From contig CP141136.1 in the NCBI GenBank assembly GCA_035236585.1, positions 28,178,449 to 28,242,448 of the forward strand: a stretch of 64,000 nt of DNA, given 5' to 3'. Under the pieces are notes generated by a model. That model searched no databases. It was not told where the DNA came from and worked only from the letters and a program-made list of their open reading frames with translations. A program made the position numbers and the translations under genes. Positions 1 through 17,700 of this stretch are shown here, piece after piece (the stretch's first letter is position 1; every line of letters starts with the position of its first letter). Source of the DNA: Warburgia ugandensis (lineage: Eukaryota; Streptophyta; Magnoliopsida; Canellales; Canellaceae).

Positions 1-2207
<2,207 letters not shown>

Positions 2208-2929
2208 AGGGGTTTTCTGCAATGGCCAGCAACCCTGGCTCAGTTGCCACTTGGTACCAATCCAGAGATGAGCAAAAAAGAAGGGAGGACGATGGGGGTT
2301 TATCGTGCGGTGATCGGCATCAAGGAAGGAGAATAGAGGAGGAAAAGAAGGGTTTCATGCCAACCAACTGACCGTGATAGTCAGGTCACTATGTCAGAGG
2401 AACGAATGGAGGAAGGGGGAGCTTAAGGGTCGGTGGATTTTACCCATTTTTAGCACACAACTACCCCCCTCATTTTCTCTATCTACTATCATCCAACACA
2501 GGACAGAGTAAAGACACTTGGTAGTTCAACCCACCGCGTGTCGAGCTCCACTCCACGGGTGTCTGATCATCCTGTTGCACTTCACATCAAGGTCAAGTCG
2601 TGGGGAGGGGTGTCATTATCAATTTTGACCCCCTAAATTCATGAAATTTTTGGGTTTTTCTACCCCGATCTTTGTTTTGTAGAAAATTAGTATCATTGGA
2701 ATTGTCTTGACAAAGTACTTTCCATTTTCGATAGTTTCTAATCCAAATTTTGAGTTTTCAACGGAGTCACTTCCTTGATATTTAATTTTCAAGAAAATAA
2801 TTTTTAAATTTTATTCTAATCATAAATATGTTATAATTACCTCAAAATTAACTCAAAATTTGAGGTTGTTACAAATCATGCAACTAAGGGTGAGTTGGTG
2901 TCAATGGCAGAAAGATGTCAAGTCATTCT

Positions 2930-3035
<106 letters not shown>

Positions 3036-6000
3036 TAAATTTTATCTAATCATGCCATAATATTCCATACATAGATTGTATTGAATGCTATGGCATAATC
3101 CCATAAACCAAATAACCTAGGCCATGTCAATCTATCACTTATTAATATAATTGATCACTTTAGTTGGATGGGTCTGGGTAGACAAGATTAGAGACAATTT
3201 GCTTCTTTTTCCTTTTTATTAATGTTGAACATAAAACACACTCATGAGCACCTTGAACCAGTGACCTAATAGATGCCACATGTGGATGAGGTCCTTCTAG
3301 TGCTAGAAGGCATTTGCTTCGAGATTAGAGACTTGTTGACAATAGGGAAACTATAATTTTAGATGGAATCTATGGTTTCAACAGAATGGCTATTACACTT
3401 GGATGCTTTGTTTTCTTTCTATACCAATGAGGCAATTAATTGGAATTTGACCAAAAAATTAGTTTTTTTTTTACTTTTAATAGTTGTACCTTGAAAAAAA
3501 AAAATCAAATTTCTATGTTTTGTAAAGTGTTAACAATTGCACCAAATTATCTAAAGGTCAGTAACTCCATTAGAATTGTGTTGAGCTAGATGCATAATTG
3601 GAAAGAGCTATGTTAACTTGTTGAGTTGTATTGGACCAATTTTAATAAATAGTAAATGAACTTCTATCAAAGAAGTTCTAGCTAGAAAAATTGTTCTATT
3701 TGGTATACCGACCTAGAATGAATTGTTTAAGACAATCAAATACCTTGATATCTCTCAACTTGTATTGCATACTTGCTTTCCATCCTAGGTATTATTCTAC
3801 AGGGAAAGTTATTACACTCTTGAGTGCTTAACCCATTCTTGGTTTTCCCATATTGAGAGCCTTTTGAGGACTTAGGTGTGGAGTTAGTAATGCACATTCT
3901 AATATCACATCCTTGGGTCACTAAGCACTAGCCTGCAATGTCAATTGCCTTTAGTTCTTCTATAATGGGGCTCATTATTTTTTGTCCAATCAGTAAAAAA
4001 TAGCAACAAAAAAAAAAAACGCATTGGTCATGGCATGACTTTGAATTGATGGAAGAGGCAACCAAGACAAAACCATATATGCTCAGTAGCAAAACTAGAA
4101 GAAGGATATGGTTTTGAAGTTCCTTAGATTTTAATGTTGATGAGCTCTTGATTGCTCCTACTAGCTCCCTTCCTATTTAAAAAAATGAAAAAGGTGCACT
4201 AGAATAGGTCCCATGGGTCTTTTCGTTTATCTAATTTTACCCGTCTTCTATGTGGACACTAATCTTATTAGCTTATATCATGCATCTCAACATGCATTTT
4301 CAACAAATCATAAACCATGGTAGCCACAGATCTTAAAACCCAAACCCAACCATTATCAAAACATTGAAAGCCACCCACAAGAAAAGAGGAATGTCATTGG
4401 TGATCTCGTTGGACAAACCTTGGTTTTGTGGAGCTGCAAAACTATTTTGACAACAAAGTCATCTCCATCTTAATGACATACTGCAATAGTTTCATTATAT
4501 CCAAAATTGGAAAGTGAATAATAAAATTTGATTGAGTCTTACACTTCTTAAGATAAGGATGAATGAGCGAGATTTTCACCATAAGGATAGGGGCCAATTT
4601 GGGTACAAGAGGGGTTTTCCTATTTTCGGGCAAGGAAGGGGCTGATTTGTGACGAAGATTAAATAATCAACCCCATCCTAAGTTTAAAACAAAACAAAAC
4701 AACAAAAAGCCCCTTAAAATTTAGATTGCTAGTCCAACTATGCCTTTTGACATGCCAAGTATGTATCAGGTCAACACAATCCTAATGACTAACCATTAGA
4801 TGGTTTGGTGCAATTGTTAACACTTTATAAATTCAGGACATATAGAAATCAAAAAATAATTCAAAGTACAATTGTTAAAAGTAAAAAATTTGGTCTTTTG
4901 GCCAAAAAACCATATCAAAAAGTATTTTATCTCTTATTTAACAATCCAACTTGAAAAGTTGAATGAAAAAAAAAAATATATAGAACGAAAGAAAGAAAGA
5001 ATCACCATCGGTGGAGAGATATTTAGTATGTAAGCCAAAGAGATGTTATTTCCTGATCTACCTAGATGTGACAAGGCCAACTCTTAGTCTAGTTACTATG
5101 TTAGATTAACAAACAACATTTGGCATACACATTGGTGAAGATAATGAGGCTAGGACTTAGATGAATCAGTTAGGAAAACTTGAGTCTAATATGTTTTAAA
5201 GAGTACATATGAGGAAGTGGTGTATCTTTGAGAAGCTAGTGAATAGCTTGTAGCAAAAGGCATGGTTAAGAATGAAATGAGAAAGCAAATGAGGTTGATA
5301 GAGAGTTACATATACATGCTACTAATAGCCTTAGATCTTGGTAAGAATACATGCCATGTTCAGTTAGGGAAGAGAGTGATATGAAGTAAAAATAGCTATA
5401 CAAAGGAAAGAGGCAAAAGATGATTTCTTTGAGCTCCTTTGTAATTCAATTCAAGAAGAACAGGGATCGTCTAACTCACAAATGAGCTAAAAGCACATAC
5501 AAATGCATGTGTTTGAATGAGGGAGACACACATGTACAAGAGTAAAATAGTGTTAAGAAGGGAGAAATTAAGAGGATAAATGGGGAGAAAATCAATGTGA
5601 TTCTCATCCTTCTTTTTAAGAACAACCATTTCCACAAAAATTCTCTTTATTTATCCTTTTCTTACTCATATTAACCCTTCATTTTCTCTCTTTTACTTAG
5701 TGATGAAAGTTTTCTCTTTCTTTAAGACTACCCCTCAATGGAAGTTGCTTTATACATAGTATAGAACCTTTTAGGAATAATGCCACACCGTTATTTGGGG
5801 TTTTATAGTAATTTCACCCTAGAGGCCCACCTTTCACATAATCTAAATTATTATCTTATTGTAGATGAGCCCTATCCCCACAAACACATAGTTTGGATAA
5901 ACTTACAATTGTTTCAGTAAGCTATTTTGAGTTCTAAAATGGTTGGGAGTAAAAACCAAAAATCCTCAAAGTAACATATAAAATAATGGTAAGATCTTTC

Positions 6001-6949
6001 AAAGTAAGTGTTGTTTAGGACATGGCCCATCTACTACAAGATGGTTACCATGGATGGCTTAGATCATCCAAACAGGTTGGCGCAATTATATCTTTGCCAT
6101 AGAACCCAAGTGAGGTGTGTGGCTTTAGTTCAAAGGGAAGTAGGAATATACTTTCTAAAACTTCATGATATTTATCACATCAAATTTTATGACAACTATC
6201 CTACTCCTTAAACCCTCATTTTTTTCACTGCCCTTAATATTTCCTTTATATATAGTATAGATAACTCTCAAGACTTGTAGCTATAGAAATCAATGAGCAA
6301 ATTCTTTCTAGTGTAATGATAAAAGGTAGGCACCTAGTACCTAGTAGATCACTGGTTCTAAGGAATAAGGGAGTGTGTCTATTCAACATTCAAAAGAAAA
6401 AATAATATAAAATTAGCAACCTATATGATACTTTCCTAAACTAAATTACTTGATAAATTTGAACTTTATTTTATATACTCAGACTTATAGCATAGAAACA
6501 CTTCCAAATAAAATTACCCTAGAAAATAGTGATTGAGAATGAAAATACTTTGACTTTCTATCTAGCAAATATCTCTTAATAACATCATGTTGATAACTAC
6601 ATTCTAATTAGTTCCTAATAGAGGGGTAGATTTTTAGTATTTCAAAAATGCATGGAAGTTCTCTCATTAAGTCATCACTTTTCCTTCTTAGTTTTTGTAT
6701 GAGATGAAAATTTGCAAGTATGAATACTTTGACAAGTGATCCATTTGCATAAGGCTTTTACTTCAATAAGAATCCTTTTCTACATTGCCATCTAGAAAAG
6801 TAACTTTATTAAAACTCCTTTAAAATATTCTTGAACTTGCTGTAGAAACAAAGACAAAAAACAACATTGGATTGTAAGTATATAATTAGTATGAACTTAG
6901 ATGTAAGTGATCCATGCATGATTTGAAGTCTAAGTTCATATAGACACTA
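3036..6949. other. AT-rich intergenic DNA, no gene recognised
   Basis: About 3.9 kb with no recognisable coding region, RNA gene or transposon termini. There are scattered A/T homopolymers (for example near 3460-3500, 4000-4020 and 4970) and only short open frames without domain resemblance. Confidence 0.5.
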
Positions 6950-8480
6950 GATTTTGACCCCTCGTTAATTGCCACAAGTCAAAACAAAAATTACCTAATA
7001 ATTATCTATATTCACTCATAGATATCTTATTTATTTAAAATTCTAAAGGAAATTCAGCCAAAAATACCTTGCAATATCAATAGCATGAAAAATACATTTA
7101 AGGATAGGAAGGTCATATGGCTAGACAACCCTTGTCATGTGGCTAGGACCCTTATACTACACCACACCACCTACACATATGTGCCCTTCTAGAACAATCA
7201 AATATGCAACTGCATAACTAATAAAGTAAGCAATCAACCACATGACCCAAAGGCTTGGGACATGTGCTCCCTTCCAAAAGCTAATGGAAGCATCTAGACA
7301 AGGATGTGTTTATGTGGCCGCGTGACCTAGGTCCATGGCATATCTCAACTTCATGTGGTTGCATGGGACAAACAAGTGGCAAAAAGAAAATATCAATGTT
7401 ACAATCTAATTAGCTAAAGTAACCCTTGTAATACACTATAAAGGGGTGCCCTTAAAGAGCAAAGGAAAACAATGTTGATTAAGGCATGTCATGCTTATGA
7501 TAAGGTCACTTCATTCTTGAAATCTCATTCAAAAGATTTTTATGGCCAAAGAAAGCTAAGAAAACTCTATTAGAAGGTGCAAGAGTGATTACCTTATCAC
7601 AATACCTTAAGTAGAGTTCTAATTCAAGCTTTCTCAAAGAAGAGTCTTCTTGGGCATTCTATATATTGGTTTCTTGGTCTTCTAGTCTCCTTACTCTACT
7701 TAGTCAGGTATAATTTCTCTCCCTTTCTTGCAAATTTCGTTATTTTCTTACATTTAGAGATGCTTTTATAAATTTTCTTATTTTCTCACATTTAGAGGGG
7801 CTTTGTGTATAGATTTATGTCTTTAAGTTTGATTTCTTGCTTTCATACTTTACATGTTAGATTTCCTGCTTTATAGAGTAGTTCCTCAATTAGAGTAGGG
7901 TTTCCACTAGAGGTAAGGGGAATGAGAGGAGCCAAGCTTCCTTCTTCCCCTAAGAACTTCCTCAACTTGGTTAGAAGGTCTTCCCATTCTCACAATGGGA
8001 GGGATCCTCTTAACATAGAGCATTAACAAATTTTATGATTAGTTGCCTAGCCCATCCAAGAGGTTTCCTTCATTTTAGGATTGAAAACAAGAAAAGATAT
8101 AATCTAGTTTATATAATTAACCCAATGAAGAAGGCTTCCCTACTCCTATAGTAGAAGAGGTTCCCTGTAGGGAAATATAGTTTTCTTGATTAGTTAATGC
8201 ATTGAAAGATTTATAACACTTTAGGACCAAAATACATGAAACAAACTTGTGGATAACCTTTATATTCTTAACCCAAGAAGATCTAATCATACCATCTAGT
8301 AGAAACTAGTTTCCAAAGTGGGTGTTGTTGGTGCTTAACACCTTCCAACCGCATAAGCAAGCAATGAACTTGTTCTCTAAATATCTACTTGCTAGGGCCT
8401 TTTTCCTTGGTGGCAACTCCAAGTTTATTGATAAAAGGTAAATCACATTGACTCACCCTAAACCACTATAATAAAAGAAC
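6950..8480 (+). mobile_element. decayed LTR-like sequence (probable Ty3/Gypsy LTR remnant)
   Basis: The stretch has the texture of a plant Gypsy LTR but no coding domain. Repeated CATGTGGC/CATGTGACC-like words lie at 7120-7380. A TATA-like CTATAAAGGG sits near 7437, followed by a transcript-leader-like segment. A GGTGGCAACTCC motif near 8410 resembles the GGCGACTCC box found near the end of many plant Gypsy LTRs. Termini and target duplication were not found, so the limits are approximate and the class is an inference. Confidence 0.35.
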
Positions 8481-9539
<1,059 letters not shown>

Positions 9540-9703
9540 TTCTTAAGTAAACCATGTGCAGTTTGGGTGTACCAAGTCGTCGTCGTCATTAAGACCTTAT
9601 CCCAATTAGGGGTCACCCACATGAATCTTATTCCTCCATTCCACTCTATTAAATACCATCGCTTCATTTAGGCCCAAAGTTTTTAAATCCTTCCTCACCA
9701 CTT

Positions 9704-10822
9704 CTATCCACGTTCTTTTGGGCCTTCCCTTTGCTCTTTTAGAACTTCTACTTGTATTGCCTTACTCCTTCTAGCCGGTGCTGTTGTTGGTCTCCTTTGA
9801 ACATGTCCAAGCCATCTAAGTCTAATCTCCCTCATCTTGTTACCTATTGGTGCTACCCCTAAATTTTCTCTAATATTTTCATTTCTAATTATATCCTTTC
9901 TTGTCTTACCACTCATCCATCTCAACATCTTCATTTCTACAACTCTCATCCTATGAGTATGATGTTCCTTAACTACCCAATACTCTTATCCATAGAGCAT
10001 GGTCGGTCTTATGGCCATCTTATAGAATTTTTCTTTTAGTTTGAGTGGCACCCGCCGATCACACAAAACTCCAAATGCACATCTCCATTTGTTCCAACAT
10101 GCTCGGATTCTCTAGGTAACCTCCCTCTCAATCTCTCCACTCTCATGAATCATTTATCCTAAGTACATAAAGTGGTCTTTTACGGGGACTTCTTGATTAT
10201 CAATCTTGACTGGTGTTTCACTCCTACTCTCCTTGCTAAAATTACATTCCATATATTCTGTCTTAGTTTGGCTAATTTTAAATCCTTCAAATTCTAATGC
10301 TTCTCTCCATAACTCTGGCTTTGTGTTTACACCCTCCTTTATCTCTTCAAGTAAGACTCTATCATCTGCAAATAGCATGCACCAAGGAATCTCCTTGTGC
10401 AGATGTTTTGTTAAATCATTCACAACCAATGTGAAAAGGTTTGGGCTCAATGCCGATCCTTGGTGCATTCCTATAATGACAGGGAAATCACCAGTCACGC
10501 CACTAGTGGTCTTAACATTTGTTACCGCTCCCTCATACATATCTTTAATGATGTCTATATACCCCTGAGAAACCCCTTTATCACCCAACACCCTCCATAT
10601 TAACTCTCTAGGGACTCTATCATAAGCTTTCTCTAAATTAAGAAAGACCATGTGGAGTTCTTTCCTCCTCTCCCTATATTTCTCTACTAATTGTCTTAGT
10701 AAGAAAATAACTTCCATGGTAGACCTCCCAAGTATGAAACCAAACTGATTCTCCAATACACTTGTTTCATCTCGTAGCCTCTTCTCAATTACTCTTTCAA
10801 AAAGTTTCATAGTGTGGCTCAT
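9704..10822 (-). pseudogene. RTE LINE reverse transcriptase domain and C-terminal region
   Basis: The frame at 10154-10822 encodes an RT palm: NQFGFILGRST, FLNLEKAYDRVPR (first catalytic Asp position altered to Asn in the FLNLEKAYD block), [10 protein letters not shown], and the catalytic FADD box as LFADDRVLLEE. The frame is then lost. A separate stretch at 9704-9949 encodes the tail ([25 protein letters not shown]), which is diagnostic of RTE-type plant LINE proteins. Function in the living family: reverse transcription of LINE RNA at the nicked target. Here the frame breaks and the altered DLEKAYD block make it non-functional. Copy 2 carries the same domains with FADDIVL. Confidence 0.82.
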
Positions 10823-10990
10823 GAGTTTGATCCATCGACAATTAGTGCAGCTCTATATATCTCCTTTATTCTTATAAATTGGTACAATAGAACTTTTCCT
10901 CCACTCATCAAGCATTTTTTTTTTTTATAATCTTGTTAAACAACTTGGTCAACCAAACTACCCCAATATCTCCCATATGCTTCCAAACCT

Positions 10991-12412
10991 CTATTGGGAT
11001 GCCATGGGCCCCATGGCCTTTCCTGATTTCATCTTTTCCAAGGCCTCTTTTACTTCAGGTACTCTAATCCTACGTTCATATCTATAATATCCAGTGTTAT
11101 TTAGATTTATAGTATTTTCAATCCCTATATTCTCAGAGCCATTGTCATTTAACATTTTTTGAAAGTATGTTTCCCACCTTTGTTTGATCTCATCATCTTT
11201 GACTAATACCCTTTGATCATTGTTTCTAATGCCCCGAACATGATCTAAGTCCTTACCCTTCTGTTCTCTTACTTTTGCAAGTTTAAACAGATCTTTCTCA
11301 CCTTCTCTTATTCCTAGTCTATTATAGAGCTCATCATATGCTTTAAGTTTAGCCTCACTTACTATTCTCTTGGCAACTTTTTTAGCATTCTTATATTGTT
11401 CATAGTTTTCATTATTTCTAGTATTCTGCCATGCTTTAAAACGCATCCATTTTTCTTTAATAACTTTTTGCACTGTTTCACTCCACCACCATGTTTCCTT
11501 TACTAATTGTCTTTTACCTTTAGATACTCCTAAGATATCTTTTGTCACTTTCTTAATGTACTCAGCAATATTAATCCACAGGGTATTTACTTCTATTTCA
11601 TATTTCCAAATTCCTTCTACCATCAACTTATTTGTGAATGAGGTTATTTTCTCTCCTTTTAAGTTCCACCACTTAATTTTTGGATACCTATTAAGTTCAT
11701 TTCCTTTCTTCCATCTTTTGATAGGGATATCCATAACCATTAACCTATGTTGTGAGGTTAAACTCTCACTGGGTATCACCTTACAATCCTTACATATAGA
11801 TCGTCCATTATTCCTAAGTAGAAAAAAGTCTATTTGGCTTTTATGAAGTCCACTTTTAAATGTTATTAAGTGTTCATCCCTCTCCTTAAAGAGCGTATTT
11901 GCAATTGATAGGTTATATGGCAAAGAAAAATTGAGGATATTCTCCCCCATCTCATTTTGTTCACCTATACCATACCCTCCTTGTATTCTAACATATCCTT
12001 CCTTATCTTCTCCTACATGGCCATTTAAGTCTACTCCTATAAATATTCCCTTAGTGTTGGGAATTTCTTGCATGACCCCCTCCATATCTTTCCAAAACTG
12101 CCTCTTAATTATATCTTGCAACCCTACTTGTGGTGTGTATGTACTTATAACATTTATAATATGCTCTCCTAGAATAAGTTTTATTATTATTATTCTATCA
12201 CTAATTCTTTTAACGTCCACAACTTTATCCTTTAATTCCTTATCCACTATTATTCCTATGCCATTTCTGTTATTTTCCTTTCTTACGTACCATAATTTAT
12301 ACCCATCTATTTCTCTAGCTTTAGCCCCTTTCCACTTGGTTTCTTGGATACAAGCAATGTTGACTCTCCTACGTTTCATCGCGTCTACTAACTCCAAACT
12401 CTTACCTATCAA
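10991..12412 (-). pseudogene. RTE LINE endonuclease domain with start of RT region
   Basis: Open frame of 473 codons, the largest in the window. The N-terminal 230 or so residues are an exonuclease-endonuclease-phosphatase (APE-like) domain: QETKW near the start, STYTPQ, the metal-binding type DLNGHVG, IDFFLL, and a terminal SQHRL motif with the conserved His. In LINEs this enzyme nicks target DNA to prime reverse transcription. The later part holds the linker before the RT, including the [15 protein letters not shown] segment that precedes RT in RTE elements. The frame is lost just before the RT core. In plant annotation such proteins are often labelled craniofacial development protein 2-like. 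The true 5' end probably lies upstream, because GTWNI-type sequence appears in broken form before the first Met. Confidence 0.8.
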
Positions 12413-12883
12413 TATCCCTATATTTCATGTGGCGATACAAATCTTATGTTCTGGAGATATCTTATTTACTATTGCCTTTCTTGACCTCCATGGCATGAAC
12501 CCATGTCCACTTTTCACTGCACATGGGTTCTGATGCAAGCATCGCTTTGTTTGGAGTTTTTTTCACAATCCAAGCTTGTTCATTGCATTTGCCTACCTCA
12601 AGATTAGAACACACCAAAATTGTAATCCAATGAGCACCACTCTCGTGGGTTTTCAATAGTTGAAATTTAAATGGTATTTTAGGAAAAAGAGTAAACACCA
12701 TCAGCAGCTACTGTCATGAACCAACTATAAGGTTGCCTATTGGATAACATTTTTTGTATCCTCTTAAGGGAGAGCAAATCCAATGAACAACTTGGATCAT
12801 GGGAAAAACTCCAAAAAATGGAACCACTTTTCATTCTTTGGCCTCCACTTGGTACATCCAAATAGTGCACTAGGTGTAATGGA

Positions 12884-13534
<651 letters not shown>

Positions 13535-13560
13535 CACTACTAAAATTGAGGTCCTATAAG
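13535..13560 (+). repeat. CACTA left terminal inverted repeat
   Basis: Starts with CACTAC directly after the target duplication TAT. Its inverse is recognised at 27168-27193. Confidence 0.82.
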
Positions 13561-13611
13561 ATGAAAGATATGCAATGGCTTATGCACAACCATCTTTAAA
13601 ATATAAAAAAA

Positions 13612-13800
13612 TGCAAAGGACGATTCACCAAAACCGTCCTATAATTTGAAAATATATAGGATGGTTATTGAAAATTGTCCTATATATGTTTAATATGAAA
13701 ACTGTCCTATATAATTTCAAAATATAGGATGGTTCGTAAAAGGCATCTTGAATTTTTAAAATATATAGGACAATTTTCAAAAAATGTCCTTTATATATTA
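13612..13800. repeat. CACTA left subterminal repeat array
   Basis: Several copies of an approximately 15 bp motif (ATATAGGACAGTTTTC and variants such as TATAGGATGGTT), in both orientations and often paired as short inverted repeats. In En/Spm elements such arrays bind the TNPA-type protein. That role is inferred here from position and repetition. Confidence 0.8.
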
Positions 13801-14775
13801 TTTTTAAAATAGTAAGTAACCAAGTATTTTTTTACTCTAGGTTACTTGACAAAAAAACTCAAAGATTAGGTTGGATTTATATATGTTTTATTGTGGACTT
13901 CAATTTTCATGGTTGACATCAGTTTGGGTATGTATTCTTTCTTTCTTTTGTCATATGTACTTTATTTCATGATTATGTAACTTTTTTTTGTAGTTTCATG
14001 TGATTGGATTGATCAACAGTGTGTGAATCATTCGTGTTAGTTTAGTAATGTTTTTGTATCATTCTTTCTTACAATTGTCCCAATAATAGAGTTGTAATTT
14101 CAGACCCACTCTATTATACATGTTTTCTTCCAACTGTATATGCATTTTCTTTACACTTGAAGTGTTTGTTAAATGCATACCTAGCTAACTCAAAGTTATT
14201 AATCTTTTCATGTGTGGAAAGTCTTCACATGCATCTGAACTTGAAGTTTTTGACAAAATTGACAAATGTGCTTGCATAACTATGGAAAAATCATTAAGAG
14301 AATATGAGGAGGGAATAGAATGGTTCATAAAGTTTACACTTGGGGTAGGCGATGATTGTAATCGGATGCGATGTCCATGCTTGAGATGTGAAAACCTAAA
14401 AAATGTTACTATAGATGTGTTAAGAGAATATTTGTGCTTCAATAGAGTTGATGAAAGCTATCAACCATGAATGTGGCATGGAAAGGTAATTCCTCACCAT
14501 AAGCCCTCTATAAGAGTGGAATGTGAATATGATGACATAGCTCCAGCAGTACTGATGTTTTGAGATGCATTCAATGACTTCTAAGATATTCGTCAACAAT
14601 TCCAAACTACATTGGAGGAAGTCGATGAGCCATTCTACATTGGATGTATAGATTATACCAACTTATCTCTAGTGGTAGAACTTTATAACCTGAAATCAAG
14701 ATTTGGTTTTTCAAATCAAGGTTTTACAAAATTGTTGAAAGTGATTTGTAAAATATTGTCAAAGGATAACAAACT

Positions 14776-17700
14776 TGTCACACCCATGTCTTGAGATTAG
14801 GGTACAAAGGTAATTGACTCATTAATTCCCCAAAAAAAAATAATTATGAAACAGGGCAAGCAAGGTTGGATTGAGCAGTGGGCCTCGCATGAGTCAATGT
14901 CTCCATTAGGCTCGAATTTAGGTAAATTATAACCCTACTATTGAAAGAAACCCACGTATAAACTGACTTTTGAAAAACACAATCGACAGAATGTTGTTGG
15001 ATCGATGATCCAAACCGTTCATTTTGTTTCTCAGATGATTCTAAGTGAAACCCCCTAGTTTCATCAAATTGCATCAAGTAACAACGCTGAAAATGGAGAA
15101 AAATAGCAAGATTGATGACTTTAAAAAGTTAGATAAAATCTACCCAAAACCCTAAGATTTCGATAGAATTTGCAAAGAAACACTATATAGGACTCAAATT
15201 CATGAAATTTTAATCAAATCTATACAAATCGGTTCAATTTTCATGCTATGTACGTCGCCGCCAACTACCGAAATTCAGTCTCCTTCTCTAGTGACGGTGA
15301 ACTTTTTCGTCGAACCCCTAAAAAAAAAAAATAGAATTTTTGTTATTTAGATAAATCACACCTGATCTTTTCATCCATAAAGATGGATCATCAATCAAGA
15401 AACAATTAATCCTTATAAGAGAATGGAAGGCAGGCAAAAGATGAAAAGCTCATCCCCTATCTAAAAATTGTTAGTGTTAGCAAGCATCTGTCTAAATATT
15501 TGAATTTGATAAGATCTCTTTCACTCATATCCCGTCGAGAGGTGATTTGGGTTATAGAAATTCTAGATCAAGTAGTAGATCTAACTCACGCACATCAGAT
15601 TTGGAATTCCCTTCATAAGAACTAACTTCACTCAACAAGCTCAAGAAATGCAACTACAATTGAAAGTGGAAGCTTGCAAAAGAGGATAGTCATCAATTTC
15701 TGACTACCCCAATCGATTCAAGGTTCTTTGTGTTAACCGGCCACTATATAAAAGCCCATTTCTGATCCTGAGAAAGTGCTTATTATTCTAAGTGGACTCG
15801 AGGAGGAATAAAAAAATGTTTGTAACCTCTATAACCATCATCGATCAGGAATCAATTAATCCTTGAATTTTTTTATCGAAAACTTGATAGTGTGTAGGAA
15901 AAAATTGAGACCTTAGAATTCGACTATAAAGAACATGATCAAAAGGTAGATATGTGAAAAATGTGACTTCAATTACACATCATTAATGAATTGTAATAGA
16001 AATGATAGACCAAATATGGACTATTTGATGGAAGATTCGATTTGACCATTCAAAACTCGATCAGTGATGTTCGAAGGTTAGGACAGGCAATTAAACGATG
16101 GATTATGGTTAAAATCATTAAATTACTAAATAACTTTCCTTAAATTATGGGAATTGAAACTTCTAGAGGCACACACTTGATCTGGACGATCGATTTAAGA
16201 CTAATGGTGCTGATTTAAGTAGATAGTGACCAATTGGTGTCATGATCATTAATCTAGATATCAAAGGTTGGATCAATGACATTACGAATAGAAATCTTAA
16301 ACTAATTATAGTAAATTGCATGGAATTCTAAAATTTACTTAGAACTTGTATTCTTAACACAGGTTTTGAATGCAAATTGGATGGTATTGATAATTGAATT
16401 GTGGGTTATACTTAGAACTCAGGTAAGGATCCTAAAACTTCTTTATCTATAAATTATTGTTAATCTGTTCAATTATAATTAACACTATGGATGTGTAGAA
16501 CATATAGATCATCATATTGATTGAATGGAGAATATGAATTGCAATTAATTGTTGAAATTGTCAAGTGATATTCTAATTAACCATGCTTAACTGTTATAAT
16601 TATGTCAATTGTGATAAAAAGGTCAATCTCAATATAGTAAGCCTTAGGGTCGCCTGATAGACTATGATGACACCTTCCAAGAAGGTAAACCCTAAGGGAA
16701 AGGGATACTTGGTTGACTACAATTAAGGTGAAGCCACCCAAGATGGTGAACCCTAATGAATGGATTGTTAGCTATTAAGCCTCCCAAGATGGTAAACCCT
16801 AAGGGAAAGAGCTGCCTGGTTCTTTGGAATCATGATGGAGCCGCCTAAGATGGTATACCCTAAGGGATGAGCTTGTAGATTTAAGTATCCCAAGATGGTA
16901 AACCCCAAGGGAAAGGGCTGCTCGGTTGATTGTGACTATGGTGAAGCCACCCAAGATGGTAAATCTTGAGGGAACCTAACATTGGAATCATCAAGATAGT
17001 AAACCCTGGGGGAAAGTACTACCTAGTTCTTAGAAATCATGGTGGAGCCACCCAATATGGTAAATCCTAAGGGTGCCTTTTGTATTATACTCATAGTGTG
17101 CGACCCAAGATGTTAAACCTTGAGGGAGATGACTACTTAATCAGTGTAAAGATGTCATACTTATTTATTATTGCTGAGGAAATAATCAAATAACGTACAT
17201 ACCTATACGGTTCTATCTGAATGTTATGCTAATGGTTTTGTAGTTTGAATTTGGAATAAAGTTCATAACTTCATTACTTATCTGTTCAAATGGAAATGAA
17301 TGTCATGTGGTTGGACATGGATGGGAGTTGATATTACATGGGTTTATTTACATGTTATGATTATTGTTTTACAATTTGACTTTGGAATAAACTGCATTTC
17401 AGTTCTAATACTAATATATTATATTTGATAATACATGCTACTTACTTTGTTGACTACTAGTTAAAAAATGGAAATGAAAGTTCCATGGTTGGATATGAAT
17501 GTGCAATTGTGCTAAGCTCAACAAGACTGGTAGGATATGCATCAGTTTAGTTCTTTTTCCTTACTAGGCTTTGCAGCTCACCTTATCATTTTTCAAGTAC
17601 CAGTCAAGTTGATAAAGGGAAGGCTCTTGATGGAAATGCATGAAGCCTGACTAAGTGACGATGTCATATTTTGTACTATATATGTATGTTTGTGATGAAT

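Larger units (their letters stand above)
9578..12550 (-). mobile_element. RTE-type non-LTR retrotransposon (LINE), copy 1
   Basis: A LINE on the minus strand read 5' to 3' as AP endonuclease, then reverse transcriptase, then a C-terminal tail. Its 3' end is marked on the + strand by a short microsatellite (CGT)n followed by AAGACCTTATCCCAATTAGG. The same end is seen in copy 2 at 60093 and in a 40 bp copy at 38177, which fixes the family's 3' terminus. The short 3-bp-unit tail instead of poly(A) is typical of the RTE clade. The 5' limit is approximate: similarity of style continues to about 12550, and no target duplication was found. Frameshifts, one at a poly-T run near 10918-10925, make it inactive. 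Confidence 0.85.

Noticed and set aside
11931-12533. 200-codon frame on +
   Set aside because: Antisense shadow of the LINE endonuclease on the minus strand.
16630-17135. Regularly spaced repeats resembling a CRISPR array
   Set aside because: Units and spacers both vary, the setting is a plant LTR-like element, and the same array recurs inverted elsewhere.
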